Positions 1 to 9,765 of a stretch of DNA of 64,000 bases are shown piece after piece (position 1 is the stretch's first letter; every line of letters begins with the position of its first letter). A program made the translations under genes and the position numbers. The notes beneath the pieces are model-generated. The model was not told the DNA's origin and did no database searches. It was given only the letters and a program-made list of their open reading frames with translations. This DNA is from an uncultured Barnesiella sp. (GTDB lineage: Bacteria > Bacteroidota > Bacteroidia > Bacteroidales > Barnesiellaceae_A). Location of the stretch: positions 124,001 to 188,000 of the forward strand of contig CALUJY010000002.1 of the NCBI GenBank assembly GCA_944321085.1, written 5' to 3'.

Positions 1-249
1 GAAGAGCAGATGAGCGCTCTGTGTCGTATAGGGCATGCCCGTGGCGGAGAATATGGCCGACATGGAGGTATCTTCTGGGCTGATAGCAAAGAACTATGGA
101 ATCCCCTTCATGGATATACACAGATAGTAGGCCATAATCCGGTGCCGGAGATTACGACTCGCGAAGGCGACGAAGGGGCTAAAATTGTATTTTGCGATAG
201 TTTGCGTCATGGCAACTATCTCTTTATCGATGACTCGGAAGCTGTTTGA
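1..249 (+). CDS. Metallophosphoesterase, C-terminal fragment (5' end outside window)
   Basis: The frame is open from the first base, so this is the last 82 codons of a gene that begins before the window; the stop is TGA at 247-249. The fragment carries GRHGG and then VGHNPVPEI. A late Gly-His-Asn/Thr-Pro tract is the typical last metal-ligand motif of ApaH/PPP-type and Shewanella-like calcineurin-fold phosphoesterases (known of the family), so a Ser/Thr-phosphatase-like or nucleotide phosphatase is likely. The metal-binding motifs that would settle the subfamily lie outside the window. The thrS transcription unit follows after a short spacer with its own -7 box, so the two are probably not co-transcribed from one promoter. 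Confidence 0.55.
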   Translation, partial: EEQMSALCRIGHARGGEYGRHGGIFWADSKELWNPLHGYTQIVGHNPVPEITTREGDEGAKIVFCDSLRHGNYLFIDDSEAV

Positions 250-312
250 TATATATCGTTGAGTACAAAAGATTTTTGTGTGACAAAAATGAAATCTTAC
301 CGAATAAATTGT

Positions 313-359
313 TAACTTTGTCGCTCGTAAAAACGGAGGCGAGAATATCGCTCGTTTTT
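313..359 (+). promoter_or_regulatory. thrS -7 box and leader hairpin (possible attenuator)
   Basis: TAACTTTG at 313-320 fits the Bacteroidetes -7 consensus TAnnTTTG; I see no -33 TTTG at the right distance. Just downstream a hairpin can form: AAAAACG (329-335) pairs with CGTTTTT (353-359) and GCGA (339-342) with TCGC (348-351), and a T-run is built into the 3' arm. It resembles an intrinsic terminator inside the thrS leader, 38 nt before the start codon. TCGCTCGT occurs twice (321-328, 348-355), so the central GGCGAG could pair with either copy. Confidence 0.4.
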
Positions 360-396
360 ATTAAGTGTATTTGTAATTGATTAGTAACAAAAAGAT

Positions 397-2337
<1,941 letters not shown>

Positions 2338-2345
2338 ATTATTGA

Positions 2346-2924
2346 ATGGAGAAAAAACCGAAACCCGCCGGAGTTGCTGCTCGTCCACAACGTAATCCGG
2401 GTCGTAATGAGAAAGAACAACAACATCGCATCAACAACCATATCCGTGCCAAAGAGGTGCGTTTGGTGGGCGACAATGTCGAGCAGGGGATTTATCCCAT
2501 ACAAGAGGCATTGCGTATTGCCGATGAGATGGAACTTGATTTGATAGAGATTTCTCCGACTGCCGAACCGCCGGTATGTAAAATATTGGATTATAATAAA
2601 TTTCTCTACCAGCTGAAAAAACGTCAAAAGGAGCAGAAGGCAAAAGCAGCCAAGGTGGTTGTGAAAGAGATTCGTTTCGGACCGCAAACCGACGATCATG
2701 ACTACAACTTCAAGCTGAAACATGCCATAGAGTTCCTGAAAGAGGGTGCAAAAGTAAAAGCTTATGTATTCTTCAAAGGACGTTCCATTCTCTTCAAAGA
2801 ACAAGGCGAAGTGTTGTTGCTGCGTTTTGTAAACGACCTCGAAGAGTATGGTAAAGTGGAGACGATGCCTGTATTGGAAGGCAAACGCATGATTATCATG
2901 ATTTCGCCTAAAAAGAATAAATAA
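2346..2924 (+). CDS. infC: Translation initiation factor IF-3
   Basis: IF-3 binds the 30S subunit, keeps it apart from 50S and checks initiator tRNA and start codon. The protein has 192 aa: a basic, charged N-terminal extension, the N-domain ([16 protein letters not shown], then [14 protein letters not shown] and [23 protein letters not shown]), the linker helix, and the C-domain ([17 protein letters not shown] to [17 protein letters not shown]). The start is settled by a TGA directly before the ATG in the same frame (2343-2345), so the unusual AUU start known from enterobacterial infC is not used here. It sits 8 nt after thrS. Confidence 0.97.
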   Translation: MEKKPKPAGVAARPQRNPGRNEKEQQHRINNHIRAKEVRLVGDNVEQGIYPIQEALRIADEMELDLIEISPTAEPPVCKILDYNKFLYQLKKRQKEQKAKAAKVVVKEIRFGPQTDDHDYNFKLKHAIEFLKEGAKVKAYVFFKGRSILFKEQGEVLLLRFVNDLEEYGKVETMPVLEGKRMIIMISPKKNK

Positions 2925-2974
2925 ACGGTTTATCCGTATTATTATATAATGTAACACTAAAATTAAAAAGTAAA

Positions 2975-3172
2975 ATGCCTAAGGTTAAAACTAACTCCGG
3001 TGCCAAAAAGAGGTTCGCCCTTACCGGATCAGGAAAAATCAAAAGAAAACATGCTTACAAAAGCCACATTCTGACAAAGAAGACGAAAAAGCAAAAAAGA
3101 AATTTGGGACACTTCACCATCCTTTCTAAGGCCGATACCGCTAACGTAAAAGCCTTGCTTGCCATGAAGTAA
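2975..3172 (+). CDS. rpmI: 50S ribosomal protein L35
   Basis: Small basic protein of the large ribosomal subunit, 65 aa, with the family opening [14 protein letters not shown] and the Lys/Arg-rich tract [22 protein letters not shown]. It lies 50 bp after infC and before rplT in the standard operon. No Shine-Dalgarno site precedes the ATG, as is usual in this phylum. Confidence 0.97.
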   Translation: MPKVKTNSGAKKRFALTGSGKIKRKHAYKSHILTKKTKKQKRNLGHFTILSKADTANVKALLAMK

Positions 3173-3226
3173 GCTCACAAATGTTTTCTTCAAATAAGTT
3201 AAGTAGTTACAAAAAAGTTATTAACC

Positions 3227-3271
3227 GAATGTTTTTAGCACAAAGATCGTCGCAAGACGACGCTAACATTC
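3227..3271 (+). promoter_or_regulatory. Structured RNA element between rpmI and rplT (candidate L20 autoregulatory site)
   Basis: In the 115-bp spacer an outer stem GAATGTT...AGC (3227-3239, with a three-base bulge) pairs perfectly with GCTAACATTC (3262-3271). Inside it is a hairpin CGTC-GCAA-GACG (3248-3259) closed by a GNRA tetraloop, with an asymmetric purine-rich internal loop (acaaagat) on the 5' side. It ends 16 nt before the rplT start codon. L20 is known to repress its own operon by binding leader mRNA in several bacteria; that this element does so is inference. There is no T-run, so it is not an ordinary terminator. Confidence 0.45.
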
Positions 3272-3287
3272 AAAAAATGAAAAAACT

Positions 3288-3632
3288 ATGCCAAGATCAG
3301 TAAATCATGTCGCTTCAAGAGCCAAAAGAAAGAAAATCCTGAAACTTACCCGTGGTTACTATGGTTGCCGTCGTAATGTATGGACTGTTGCCAAAAATAC
3401 GTGGGAAAAGGGTCTTACTTATGCTTACCGTGACCGTAAGGATAAGAAAGGTAATTTCAGGGCTTTGTGGATACAACGTATCAACGCTGCCGCTCGTTTG
3501 GAAGGCATGTCGTATTCGAAATTGATGGGTGCTTTGCACAAAGCCGGTATCGAAATAAACCGTAAAGTGCTTGCCGATTTGGCAATGAATCACCCCGAGG
3601 CTTTCAAAGCTGTTGTTGCGAAAGTAAAATAA
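3288..3632 (+). CDS. rplT: 50S ribosomal protein L20
   Basis: Primary assembly protein of the large subunit that binds 23S rRNA. At 114 aa it has family length, with [18 protein letters not shown], the basic long helix ([30 protein letters not shown] in pieces) and [20 protein letters not shown], followed by the globular C-terminus. Last gene of the thrS-infC-rpmI-rplT unit, with a strong hairpin shortly after its stop. A structured RNA lies just upstream and may mediate feedback by L20 itself. Confidence 0.97.
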   Translation: MPRSVNHVASRAKRKKILKLTRGYYGCRRNVWTVAKNTWEKGLTYAYRDRKDKKGNFRALWIQRINAAARLEGMSYSKLMGALHKAGIEINRKVLADLAMNHPEAFKAVVAKVK

Positions 3633-3653
3633 GAATTTTTCTTCCATTTAAGT

Positions 3654-3689
3654 AGGGCTGTGACAAAATGAGAATTCTGTTACAGCCCT
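3654..3689 (+). terminator. Hairpin terminator after rplT
   Basis: AGGGCTGTGACA (3654-3665) pairs with TGTTACAGCCCT (3678-3689), 12 bp with one G-U pair and a 12-nt loop, 21 nt after the rplT stop. No long T-run follows (ATGTATCTATA), so the U-tract is weak, but the position fits the end of the ribosomal-protein operon. Confidence 0.7.
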
Positions 3690-3928
3690 ATGTATCTATA
3701 AAGTATGGTGTATAGGGGCTCCGAAGAAAATAGAGTGTATGTAGGTATGACCGTCCGATGTTGTCTAAATTCTGGCCGTCATGCCGTTCAGAAATCTATA
3801 TCTTTCGGGGCAATACTGATATGTGGAAGTGGCAGCCAGCTGAGTATTATAATTTTATTGTTTGAACGAAACTTTTTGAAAGAGTGATTTGTTATTACAG
3901 AAATAATAAATCCTCAATATCGAATCTT

Positions 3929-4072
3929 ATGTTTAGACAAAAAAACGAGCATCTCAAACGGCACAGCAAGGAAGACTTCGGTCCGTGGAAGCAATTTATC
4001 AGATTATCGGGTATAGTATTCCTGTTGCTTCTTGTGGGGGCCGCGTATGTAGCAGCCGCCCTTCTTTTATGA
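3929..4072 (+). CDS. Small single-pass membrane protein, function unknown
   Basis: A 47-aa reading frame from the ATG at 3929: a charged N-terminus (MFRQKNEHLKRHSKEDFG) followed by one hydrophobic segment that runs almost to the end (GIVFLLLLVGAAYVAAALLL). This Arg/Lys-rich head plus a C-terminal membrane helix is typical of small inner-membrane proteins with the N-terminus in the cytoplasm. A GTG at 3884 in the same frame would add 15 unlikely residues. It runs toward mscS on the opposite strand. I do not recognise a family and the gene could be spurious. Confidence 0.45.
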   Translation: MFRQKNEHLKRHSKEDFGPWKQFIRLSGIVFLLLLVGAAYVAAALLL

Positions 4073-4099
4073 ATAGTATTCCTACGCTGATAATAACGT

Positions 4100-5026
4100 T
4101 TATTTGTCTAATTTCCCGGTTACATGCACATCCATTTGTGGGAACGGGAACGACAATCCGTATTTACCGAATTCCCTATATACACGTTCGTTCATATCAT
4201 ATAATACGCTCCAATAATCACTCGCTGCTACCCATGCACGAGCTGTCACTTGTACCGAGCTGTCGGCGAGATTGCTTAATGCTACCATCGGAGCCGGGTC
4301 TGTCAGTATGCGTTTGTCTTCTGCTATATAACTGTCGAGCAACTCTTTGGCCTTCTGAAAATCATCGCCGTATGAGATTCCGAACACCCATTCTATCCGA
4401 CGGGTACCTGCTTTCGTATAGTTGGTTACCATTTCGTTCGATAACTTTCCGTTGGGGATGATTATTGTTTTGTTATCGGAGGTAGCCAGCAAGGTATTGA
4501 AGATTTGTATCTCTCTTACAGTTCCCGATACGCCTTGTGCTTCTATAAAATCGCCTACTTTATATGGCTTGAAGAGTAGTATCATCACTCCTCCTGCAAA
4601 GTTCTGTAATGTGCCGCTTAATGCCATACCTATGGCCACACCTGCCGAAGCGAACAGAGCGACAAATGAGCTGGTATTTATGCCTAATACGCCTATAATC
4701 ATGACTATTAGAAGCAGCATCAGTACCACACGTACCAAACTGAGTACAAAAGTATTGACGCTTTGGTCTATTTTCTTTCGCGATAAAGCTTTTTGTACAA
4801 ATCGGTATAAGCTGTTTATGATGAATTTTCCTACCCAATAAATAACTAAGGCAAGGAGTATTTTCAATCCCAACTGGAGTATGGCAGAGACAATCTCTTC
4901 TATTATTTCTTCTGTCGTCATGCCCGAGAGGCTTTTGACGAGCGACCTTATCGGACTTGTGTTTTGTGTACTATCGGCAGTTGCCGGTATTATATCTGTT
5001 GCAAGAGACAATAAAAACTGATACAT
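4100..5026 (-). CDS. mscS: Small-conductance mechanosensitive channel, MscS family
   Basis: Inner-membrane channel that opens on membrane tension and releases solutes during hypo-osmotic shock. The 308-aa protein is close to E. coli MscS in length: an amphipathic N-terminus, TM1 (LGLKILLALVIYWVGKF), TM2 (VVLMLLLIVMIIGVLGI), and the pore-lining TM3 with the glycine/alanine pattern FASAGVAIGMALSGTLQNF, followed by the beta domain (FKPYKVGDFIEAQGVSGTV, IPNGKLSNEMVTNYT) and the alpha/beta C-terminal cage. It lies 6 nt downstream of the C11 peptidase gene on the same strand, so the two may share a transcript. Confidence 0.95.
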   Translation of the reverse strand: MYQFLLSLATDIIPATADSTQNTSPIRSLVKSLSGMTTEEIIEEIVSAILQLGLKILLALVIYWVGKFIINSLYRFVQKALSRKKIDQSVNTFVLSLVRVVLMLLLIVMIIGVLGINTSSFVALFASAGVAIGMALSGTLQNFAGGVMILLFKPYKVGDFIEAQGVSGTVREIQIFNTLLATSDNKTIIIPNGKLSNEMVTNYTKAGTRRIEWVFGISYGDDFQKAKELLDSYIAEDKRILTDPAPMVALSNLADSSVQVTARAWVAASDYWSVLYDMNERVYREFGKYGLSFPFPQMDVHVTGKLDK

Positions 5027-5032
5027 GGAGTC

Positions 5033-6178
5033 TTATTTTTTATATATGTAATTATACCATTCTAACTTCGTGTAATATTCTTCTATGAGCATATCGTTGC
5101 AGCTGCCTACTATATAACAACTCAATCCAGAGTAATACTTGATAGGAATATTGATAAATGTAGCACTTGCAGCTTTGTAGGGTACGGCATCGGCCAAGCA
5201 TTCGGCAAAGACAGCGTGTCTTTCTCCGTCGCTTATGTGGCGCATATAATCGTCTATGTCGTAAAATACGTGTGGCGTGGTACGGTCGTAATATTGTATC
5301 GATTCCGTCGCTATATCGCCCTCATATTGATTTATCGACTCTTTGCACAAGGCTGCAAGACGGTCTAAGGATGCAGTATTTATCAAGGCTATCGTACCGG
5401 TTTCCAATGTCCCCTGAGCAATATATGTATCGTAGTAGCACTTGCATACTTGCACGTAATCTATTTCGTCTTCAAATAATAGAGGGGTGATGCTGCGGTA
5501 TGGAAAGCCGCTGCCAAGCGTCTCGGTAGGCGATGCGATGATATAGCGGCATGTGTTACGCAATTCGTATGCGACCTCGACACTTCCCATCAGGCAGGCA
5601 TCGAAAAGGATAAAGTCGAAATAATTACCCTTTAATGCCTGTTGCAGGCTGTCTATATCGATGGTAAAGCCTTCGTCACCTTCGCGTCCGAACGACGATG
5701 GAGCGTAATTCCGGCCGCGTGTATATAAGCGGTTTTGCGGCAGCCATCCCGTAGCATGCGACCACAAAATAAGTCCGTAACTTCGTGTGTCATATAAGTC
5801 CGTTACATCGCGCAATACCTCTTGAATAGCGCTTACCGATGTGGTCGGCTTGCCATTGTCGTATTTCTTTATGGTTTCTATGGTATATTGTCCCTTGCCG
5901 GCATGTTTTATTTCTTGCAGGGAGGGAGAGTCTTGCGCTCCGGCATAGTAGATGACCAAGCGACCGTTTATATCGTTTTCAGCCAAGGCTTCGCTCATGG
6001 CGCGTATGTTGTCGCGGTCATAGTTATATGTTGTAGCAAGATTGTTGTCGGCAAGCATATACACCAATACAGTCCGGTTGTCGTGCGGTAGAGCAGGCTC
6101 ATCATTTTTGTTATGACAGGCTGTCAGCAGGCAAGCTATAAGCACCGAAGATACAAGAAGCGATAACCGTTGTTTCAT
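5033..6178 (-). CDS. Clostripain-family (C11) cysteine peptidase, predicted lipoprotein
   Basis: Predicted surface or periplasmic peptidase of clan CD. The catalytic dyad is visible: His141 in LILWSHATGW and Cys195 in ILFDACLMGSVEVAYEL, the classic clostripain signatures. The ATG at 6178 gives a lipoprotein signal peptide (MKQRLSLLVSSVLIACLLTAC, lipobox LTAC), so I prefer it to the longer frame starting at 6262, whose extra residues look non-coding. C11 members cleave after Arg or Lys, and in gut Bacteroidales act on host or self proteins; the substrate here is unknown. The 381-aa protein is followed on the same strand by mscS. Confidence 0.92.
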   Translation of the reverse strand: MKQRLSLLVSSVLIACLLTACHNKNDEPALPHDNRTVLVYMLADNNLATTYNYDRDNIRAMSEALAENDINGRLVIYYAGAQDSPSLQEIKHAGKGQYTIETIKKYDNGKPTTSVSAIQEVLRDVTDLYDTRSYGLILWSHATGWLPQNRLYTRGRNYAPSSFGREGDEGFTIDIDSLQQALKGNYFDFILFDACLMGSVEVAYELRNTCRYIIASPTETLGSGFPYRSITPLLFEDEIDYVQVCKCYYDTYIAQGTLETGTIALINTASLDRLAALCKESINQYEGDIATESIQYYDRTTPHVFYDIDDYMRHISDGERHAVFAECLADAVPYKAASATFINIPIKYYSGLSCYIVGSCNDMLIEEYYTKLEWYNYIYKK

Positions 6179-6397
6179 CTTATGCAAGTAAACATTGTAT
6201 GAAGTACAAAAATAACGATAATATACGAAACGGACAGCTTTGGCCGCCGTATTTTCAGGCAATGGTGATATAAGATGATAGTTTTGTTCCCGGTGTATAT
6301 CTGCCTGAAATGATAATATGCGAAGTTAAATCATAATTCTTGGTTAAAATGGGAGCGTCTGCCGACCGTTTCTCTTGTTTTATGCTACCTTTACTGC

Positions 6398-7234
6398 ATG
6401 AAAAAGCAAGTATTCGCAATATTCGTATGTTTGGCATGTTCCTTGGGTATAGGCCGGGCACAGAGTTATAATGAATGGATTGAGAAGGCCGATAGTTGCA
6501 TCGAGGCCGAAGATTGGGAAAAAGCCGAAACAGCCCTTCTCGGTGCGTTGAAGGCCGAACCTGCCAATGCACAAAATGGGTTGCTGTTGTCTAATTTGGG
6601 TACTGTGCAGCGTTATTGCGGCAAGTATGACGAGGCATTGCAGTCCTATTCGCTTGCGCTTTTTATGTCTCCGCGTTCTACGGCAGTGTTGCGTAATCGG
6701 GCAGCTTTGTATGCCGAAATGGATAGCCTTACCAAAGCACTTGAAGATTATAGCAGCCTTTTGTTGCTCGATGATACCGACGAAGATGCTTTGTATAACC
6801 GGTCGTTGATATATCTCGAACGGGGTGATACTATCGGTTGCCGAAATGATTTGGAAAAGATGCTTGCCTTAAATCCGGCAAGCAGTACGGCGCGTATAGG
6901 GTTTGCCATCTTTTTCAAAGCGCAAGGTTATTATACCGAAGCTATTGAAATGTACAATCAGGTGATACGCCGTAACCCCGATAACGCATCGCTCTATATA
7001 GGTCGTGCCGAGACCCATTTGTTGGCCGGCCATCCGTCTTCGGCCGACAGAGATATAGAGAAGGCTTTGAAACTCGACCCGCAAAATCCTTTTATCTATA
7101 TGTTACGTGCATGGGCCAAAGTGGAACGCTCTGATGTGAACGCTGCTGCTCGCGATATAAAACATGCCAAGGCTCTTGGTTATGATGCGAAGGCGTGCGA
7201 TGCCTTCTTTGAAGAAATAAAGAAGAAAAAATAA
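6398..7234 (+). CDS. Secreted tetratricopeptide-repeat protein
   Basis: 278 aa with a cleavable signal peptide (MKKQVFAIFVCLACSLGIGRAQ) and then at least six TPR-like helical pairs, recognisable from A..N..LLLSNLG, YDEALQSYSLAL, TAVLRNRAALYAEM, LTKALEDYSSLLLL, ALYNRSLIYLERGD, YYTEAIEMYNQVI and SLYIGRAETHLLAG. TPR solenoids scaffold protein complexes; in Bacteroidales such periplasmic proteins often belong to envelope assemblies, but nothing here identifies the partner. The Lys-rich C-terminus (EEIKKKK) ends the protein. Divergent from the C11 peptidase and convergent with the next gene; no strong terminator in the 49-bp gap. Confidence 0.85.
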   Translation: MKKQVFAIFVCLACSLGIGRAQSYNEWIEKADSCIEAEDWEKAETALLGALKAEPANAQNGLLLSNLGTVQRYCGKYDEALQSYSLALFMSPRSTAVLRNRAALYAEMDSLTKALEDYSSLLLLDDTDEDALYNRSLIYLERGDTIGCRNDLEKMLALNPASSTARIGFAIFFKAQGYYTEAIEMYNQVIRRNPDNASLYIGRAETHLLAGHPSSADRDIEKALKLDPQNPFIYMLRAWAKVERSDVNAAARDIKHAKALGYDAKACDAFFEEIKKKK

Positions 7235-7283
7235 ACGGGGCTGCATTGCTATACGGATATTGCGTCAAAGCCTCGTGGTTGAG

Positions 7284-8123
7284 TTAGAATTTGTAGAATG
7301 CACGAACAAAAGCGGGAGTCCATCGCTCCAGAAACCACGCCGAATCGGAATATTTTATGAAATAACTCGACATCAATATCACATTGACCCTGCTGCCTTG
7401 ATTTCTCGACTCTGTCGATGTGATATACGAATACTCCGTTCCCAATTTTGTGCCTTTATAGCTTGTAATCATTTGATTAAGCGTATTCAAGCTGATTCCT
7501 TTATCCCATGCAATATGGGCAAATATTTTGTCCATCTCATTGCGTGCAGGCAAGTACCAACCCTCACCGAGCGATATACACCAGTTCATGGCGGGAAAAT
7601 CCTCGATTGAGAGTAGTTCGCTTTGAGACAGATAGACGAGGAGTTCTTTCTGGTTTTCCATACCATTATCGCTATTATACAAGCCCATTGCAGTATAGGC
7701 AAAGGCTTCGAAATATTTCATAAATGGCAGCCTTCGCTGTCCAAGTGACATGATAGTACCATGATAGCCGTCGTCATATACATCTACAACAATGCCACGA
7801 ACCCCATTCTCATCATAGAGGTCGAGTAGTTGATAGGAACGCGATGCCCGAGGCTTGTCAGTTGTCCGCGTATTGCTTGTTATACGTTCATTTGTATTAA
7901 ATACCTCTTTCTCGCCGTTGGCATATTTTATCATGAAAATATCTGTCAGAGGCATAACGCGGTTTACCGTTTGTCCTTGTAATTGATAGGTTACAGCCTC
8001 GTCGGTTATGGTAATAACTTTGGCCTTTATCTCCTCGGCTGCGCGTGTCAGTATAACATCTTGCCCCGCCACCGATATGATGGCAAGGGCAAGAAGGGAT
8101 AGTAAAGCAAGACTTTTTTTCAT
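7284..8123 (-). CDS. Secreted protein with DUF1566/FISUMP-like C-terminal domain
   Basis: 279 aa with a signal peptide (MKKSLALLSLLALAIISVAGQ). Residues about 22-80 form a small beta-rich domain ending in IFMIKYANGEKEVF that is shared with the upstream gene at 8125-9027. The C-terminal half carries DLYDENGVRGIVVDV, GYHGTIMSL and MNWCISLGEGWYLPARNEM, the pattern of the DUF1566/FISUMP fold (C-type-lectin-like) common in Bacteroidetes surface proteins. Likely a periplasmic or surface protein; ligand unknown. It follows its paralog by 1 nt and the pair is surely co-transcribed. Confidence 0.75.
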   Translation of the reverse strand: MKKSLALLSLLALAIISVAGQDVILTRAAEEIKAKVITITDEAVTYQLQGQTVNRVMPLTDIFMIKYANGEKEVFNTNERITSNTRTTDKPRASRSYQLLDLYDENGVRGIVVDVYDDGYHGTIMSLGQRRLPFMKYFEAFAYTAMGLYNSDNGMENQKELLVYLSQSELLSIEDFPAMNWCISLGEGWYLPARNEMDKIFAHIAWDKGISLNTLNQMITSYKGTKLGTEYSYITSTESRNQGSRVNVILMSSYFIKYSDSAWFLERWTPAFVRAFYKF

Positions 8124-8124
8124 G

Positions 8125-9027
8125 TTATCCTATTTTGAAGCGGTAGGCAACATGGAAACCAAACTCAACAGAGGGATTGTAAATACTTTCTCCGTGAAAA
8201 GCATCTTCACTCCATATATTGCTGGCCCACCAAGTGAAGAAGAAGCCAATGTCGAATTTCCGGATACTCCAACCTATATCGGTTGATATGGCAAATCGAT
8301 AAGGACATAAAGTGGAATTTTCTAATGGTATGTTTTCTTCCCCGACTTCTTTATGATTGATAAGGAATGCATTGATGAGTGAATAGCCCCAATGGAATTT
8401 TCTTGTTCGCCATGTTACTTCAAGAGGAATAGTCAGATATGTAATACTTTCTGAATTGGCGTTTTCAAAACCATCGAAAGAGCCAACAAAAGTAGTAATG
8501 CCTAATCCGGCACCGAAATCGCCTGTGTAATTGCTAAAAGTAAGATTGTACAAAAAGTTAAAATTAAATTGACCTCCTACACCAATATTATCTGTACCTG
8601 AAAAGCTGGTAAGCATCATACCCGGTGCATTGACCATAACCTTGATATTGTGCCGACCTATCATGTTGCGATACTCACGCTCGCGCTCTTCGGCTCGTTG
8701 CACCATGATAGAGTCGCGACGCTGTTTCTCACGGCGTTGCATCTCTGTCTGGGCAGCTTGTTTTTGCTCTTCTACCGATGGAGTATCGGTAAATACCTCT
8801 TTCTCTCCATTGGCATATTTTATCATGAATATCTCCGATTTTGATATTGTATAATCGGGCCCGTCGGGATTTGAGAACCGTTTGTACGTAACCGTATGGA
8901 TGCCTATCTCTTTTACGATAGCCTCTATTTCATCGGCATTGCGTTTGATGATGATGTCTTGTGCCCACGCTGTTTGTGTTGCCACGATGCAACTGAGAAG
9001 AATACAGATAAAGTATAGTCTTTTCAT
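8125..9027 (-). CDS. Secreted protein: shared N-terminal domain plus outer-membrane beta-barrel-like region
   Basis: 300 aa with a signal peptide (MKRLYFICILLSCIVATQTAWAQ). The N-terminal domain (about 24-80: DIIIKRNADEIEAIVKEIG ... IFMIKYANGEKEVF) is the same module as in the downstream gene. A charged helical linker rich in Gln/Arg/Glu (about 85-118) leads to a C-terminal part with alternating aromatic/glycine strands (GVGGQFNFNFLYNLTF, GDFGAGLGITTF) ending VAYRFKIG, typical of small outer-membrane barrels. A -7 box on the minus strand (TATATTTG, 9060-9067) lies just upstream. Function unknown. Confidence 0.75.
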   Translation of the reverse strand: MKRLYFICILLSCIVATQTAWAQDIIIKRNADEIEAIVKEIGIHTVTYKRFSNPDGPDYTISKSEIFMIKYANGEKEVFTDTPSVEEQKQAAQTEMQRREKQRRDSIMVQRAEEREREYRNMIGRHNIKVMVNAPGMMLTSFSGTDNIGVGGQFNFNFLYNLTFSNYTGDFGAGLGITTFVGSFDGFENANSESITYLTIPLEVTWRTRKFHWGYSLINAFLINHKEVGEENIPLENSTLCPYRFAISTDIGWSIRKFDIGFFFTWWASNIWSEDAFHGESIYNPSVEFGFHVAYRFKIG

Positions 9028-9158
9028 AATACTGAATTATTAAAAGTTTGTTATATCTGCAAATATATATATACGTTTTTTGACAATGCCGAGCGTTGCG
9101 TGGTAATATACAACATCTTGCGTGAGAAAAGCCAACGGTTCGCGGCGACAAACTTCGT

Positions 9159-9214
9159 CGCATAATTGCTCATATTGTTGCAATGTTGTTATCTTTGCAA
9201 CTGGCAATTATGCG
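9159..9214 (+). promoter_or_regulatory. Promoter bracketed by a perfect 11-bp inverted repeat
   Basis: A Bacteroidetes promoter, TTG (9166-9168) 21 bp before TATCTTTG (9190-9197), sits inside a perfect inverted repeat: CGCATAATTGC (9159-9169) and GCAATTATGCG (9204-9214), 34 bp apart. The -33 TTG lies in the left arm and the expected start site falls at the right arm. A second repeat is nested inside (GTTGCAA 9177-9183, TTGCAAC 9195-9201), and GCGAC/GTCGC (9145-9149, 9157-9161) flanks it. The intergenic stretch 9028-9426 otherwise holds the minus-strand -7 box at 9060-9067 and the palindrome at 9321-9337. It could drive the HTH gene with a leader of about 220 nt. Confidence 0.55.
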
Positions 9215-9320
9215 TAATTGTCTTTTATTTTTTAGGATGTAAGCTGTTTTCTTTGAACTGGAATCTGGTAAATTCTTAACTACACAAAGATATAGCCTGC
9301 AAAACTTCACTCGTATCTGT

Positions 9321-9337
9321 TATAGGTATGACCTATA
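9321..9337. promoter_or_regulatory. 17-bp palindrome, candidate operator
   Basis: TATAGGT (9321-9327), ATG, ACCTATA (9331-9337) is a perfect 7-3-7 palindrome about 90 bp before the HTH gene at 9427. Its size suits a dimeric helix-turn-helix protein; control by the downstream regulator is inference. Confidence 0.4.
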
Positions 9338-9426
9338 CAGCATAGATGAGTGTGGTGCAGCGTTTATTTGTGTAGGGCAGTTACCAGGGCCTCAGTTCAG
9401 TAAATGATTGTTGCCACACTTTTTGT

Positions 9427-9765
9427 ATGGGTCGTTGTCTGAAAGATATTCATATCGGTTCTGCCATAGCACAGCAAATAGCTTGTGCAGGCATGAGTTA
9501 TGCCGAGTTTGCACGCAGGCTCAATTGCGACCGTACTACCGTATATGGCATTGTAAAGAGTAAGAGTATCGATATAGAGCGGCTTATACGTATCTCAGAG
9601 ATATTGGATTTCGATTTTATAGAACAGGTTTATCGTCATACGACGGTTGGCAAAAAGCTCAGCACGAAAAGTGTTACTATAAAGCTTTCGCCTGATGATT
9701 TGCAACGTTTACAGGAAAACGGCTCATTGGTGCTGAAAATTACTCTCGATACACTCGCGGGGTAG
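9427..9765 (+). CDS. Small XRE-like helix-turn-helix regulator
   Basis: 112 aa. Residues about 10-62 form a Cro/CI-type helix-turn-helix: IGSAIAQQIACAGMSYAEFARRL, recognition helix region NCDRTTVYGIVKSKSID, then IERLIRISEILDFDFIEQVY. The rest (STKSVTIKLSPDDLQRL ... LVLKITLDTL) is a short beta-rich tail that may dimerise. Single-HTH proteins of this size are common in Bacteroidales with unknown targets. It has a long, repeat-rich upstream region with a palindrome at 9321-9337 and a promoter at 9159-9214, suggesting autoregulation. It stands alone, about 190 bp before the YfcE-HD gene. Confidence 0.75.
   Translation: MGRCLKDIHIGSAIAQQIACAGMSYAEFARRLNCDRTTVYGIVKSKSIDIERLIRISEILDFDFIEQVYRHTTVGKKLSTKSVTIKLSPDDLQRLQENGSLVLKITLDTLAG

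Noticed and set aside
2338..2348. Possible AUU start for infC, as in enterobacteria
   Set aside because: The ATT codons before the gene are out of frame or cut off by the TGA at 2343; the ATG at 2346 is the start.
3705..3887. 60-codon frame after the rplT terminator
   Set aside because: No recognisable motif, odd composition with several Cys and Ser, and no promoter; likely non-coding.
9159..9214. Definite phase-variable invertible promoter
   Set aside because: The arms are only 11 bp and the core 34 bp, shorter than known invertible promoters of Bacteroides, and no recombinase gene is near; kept only as a hypothesis.
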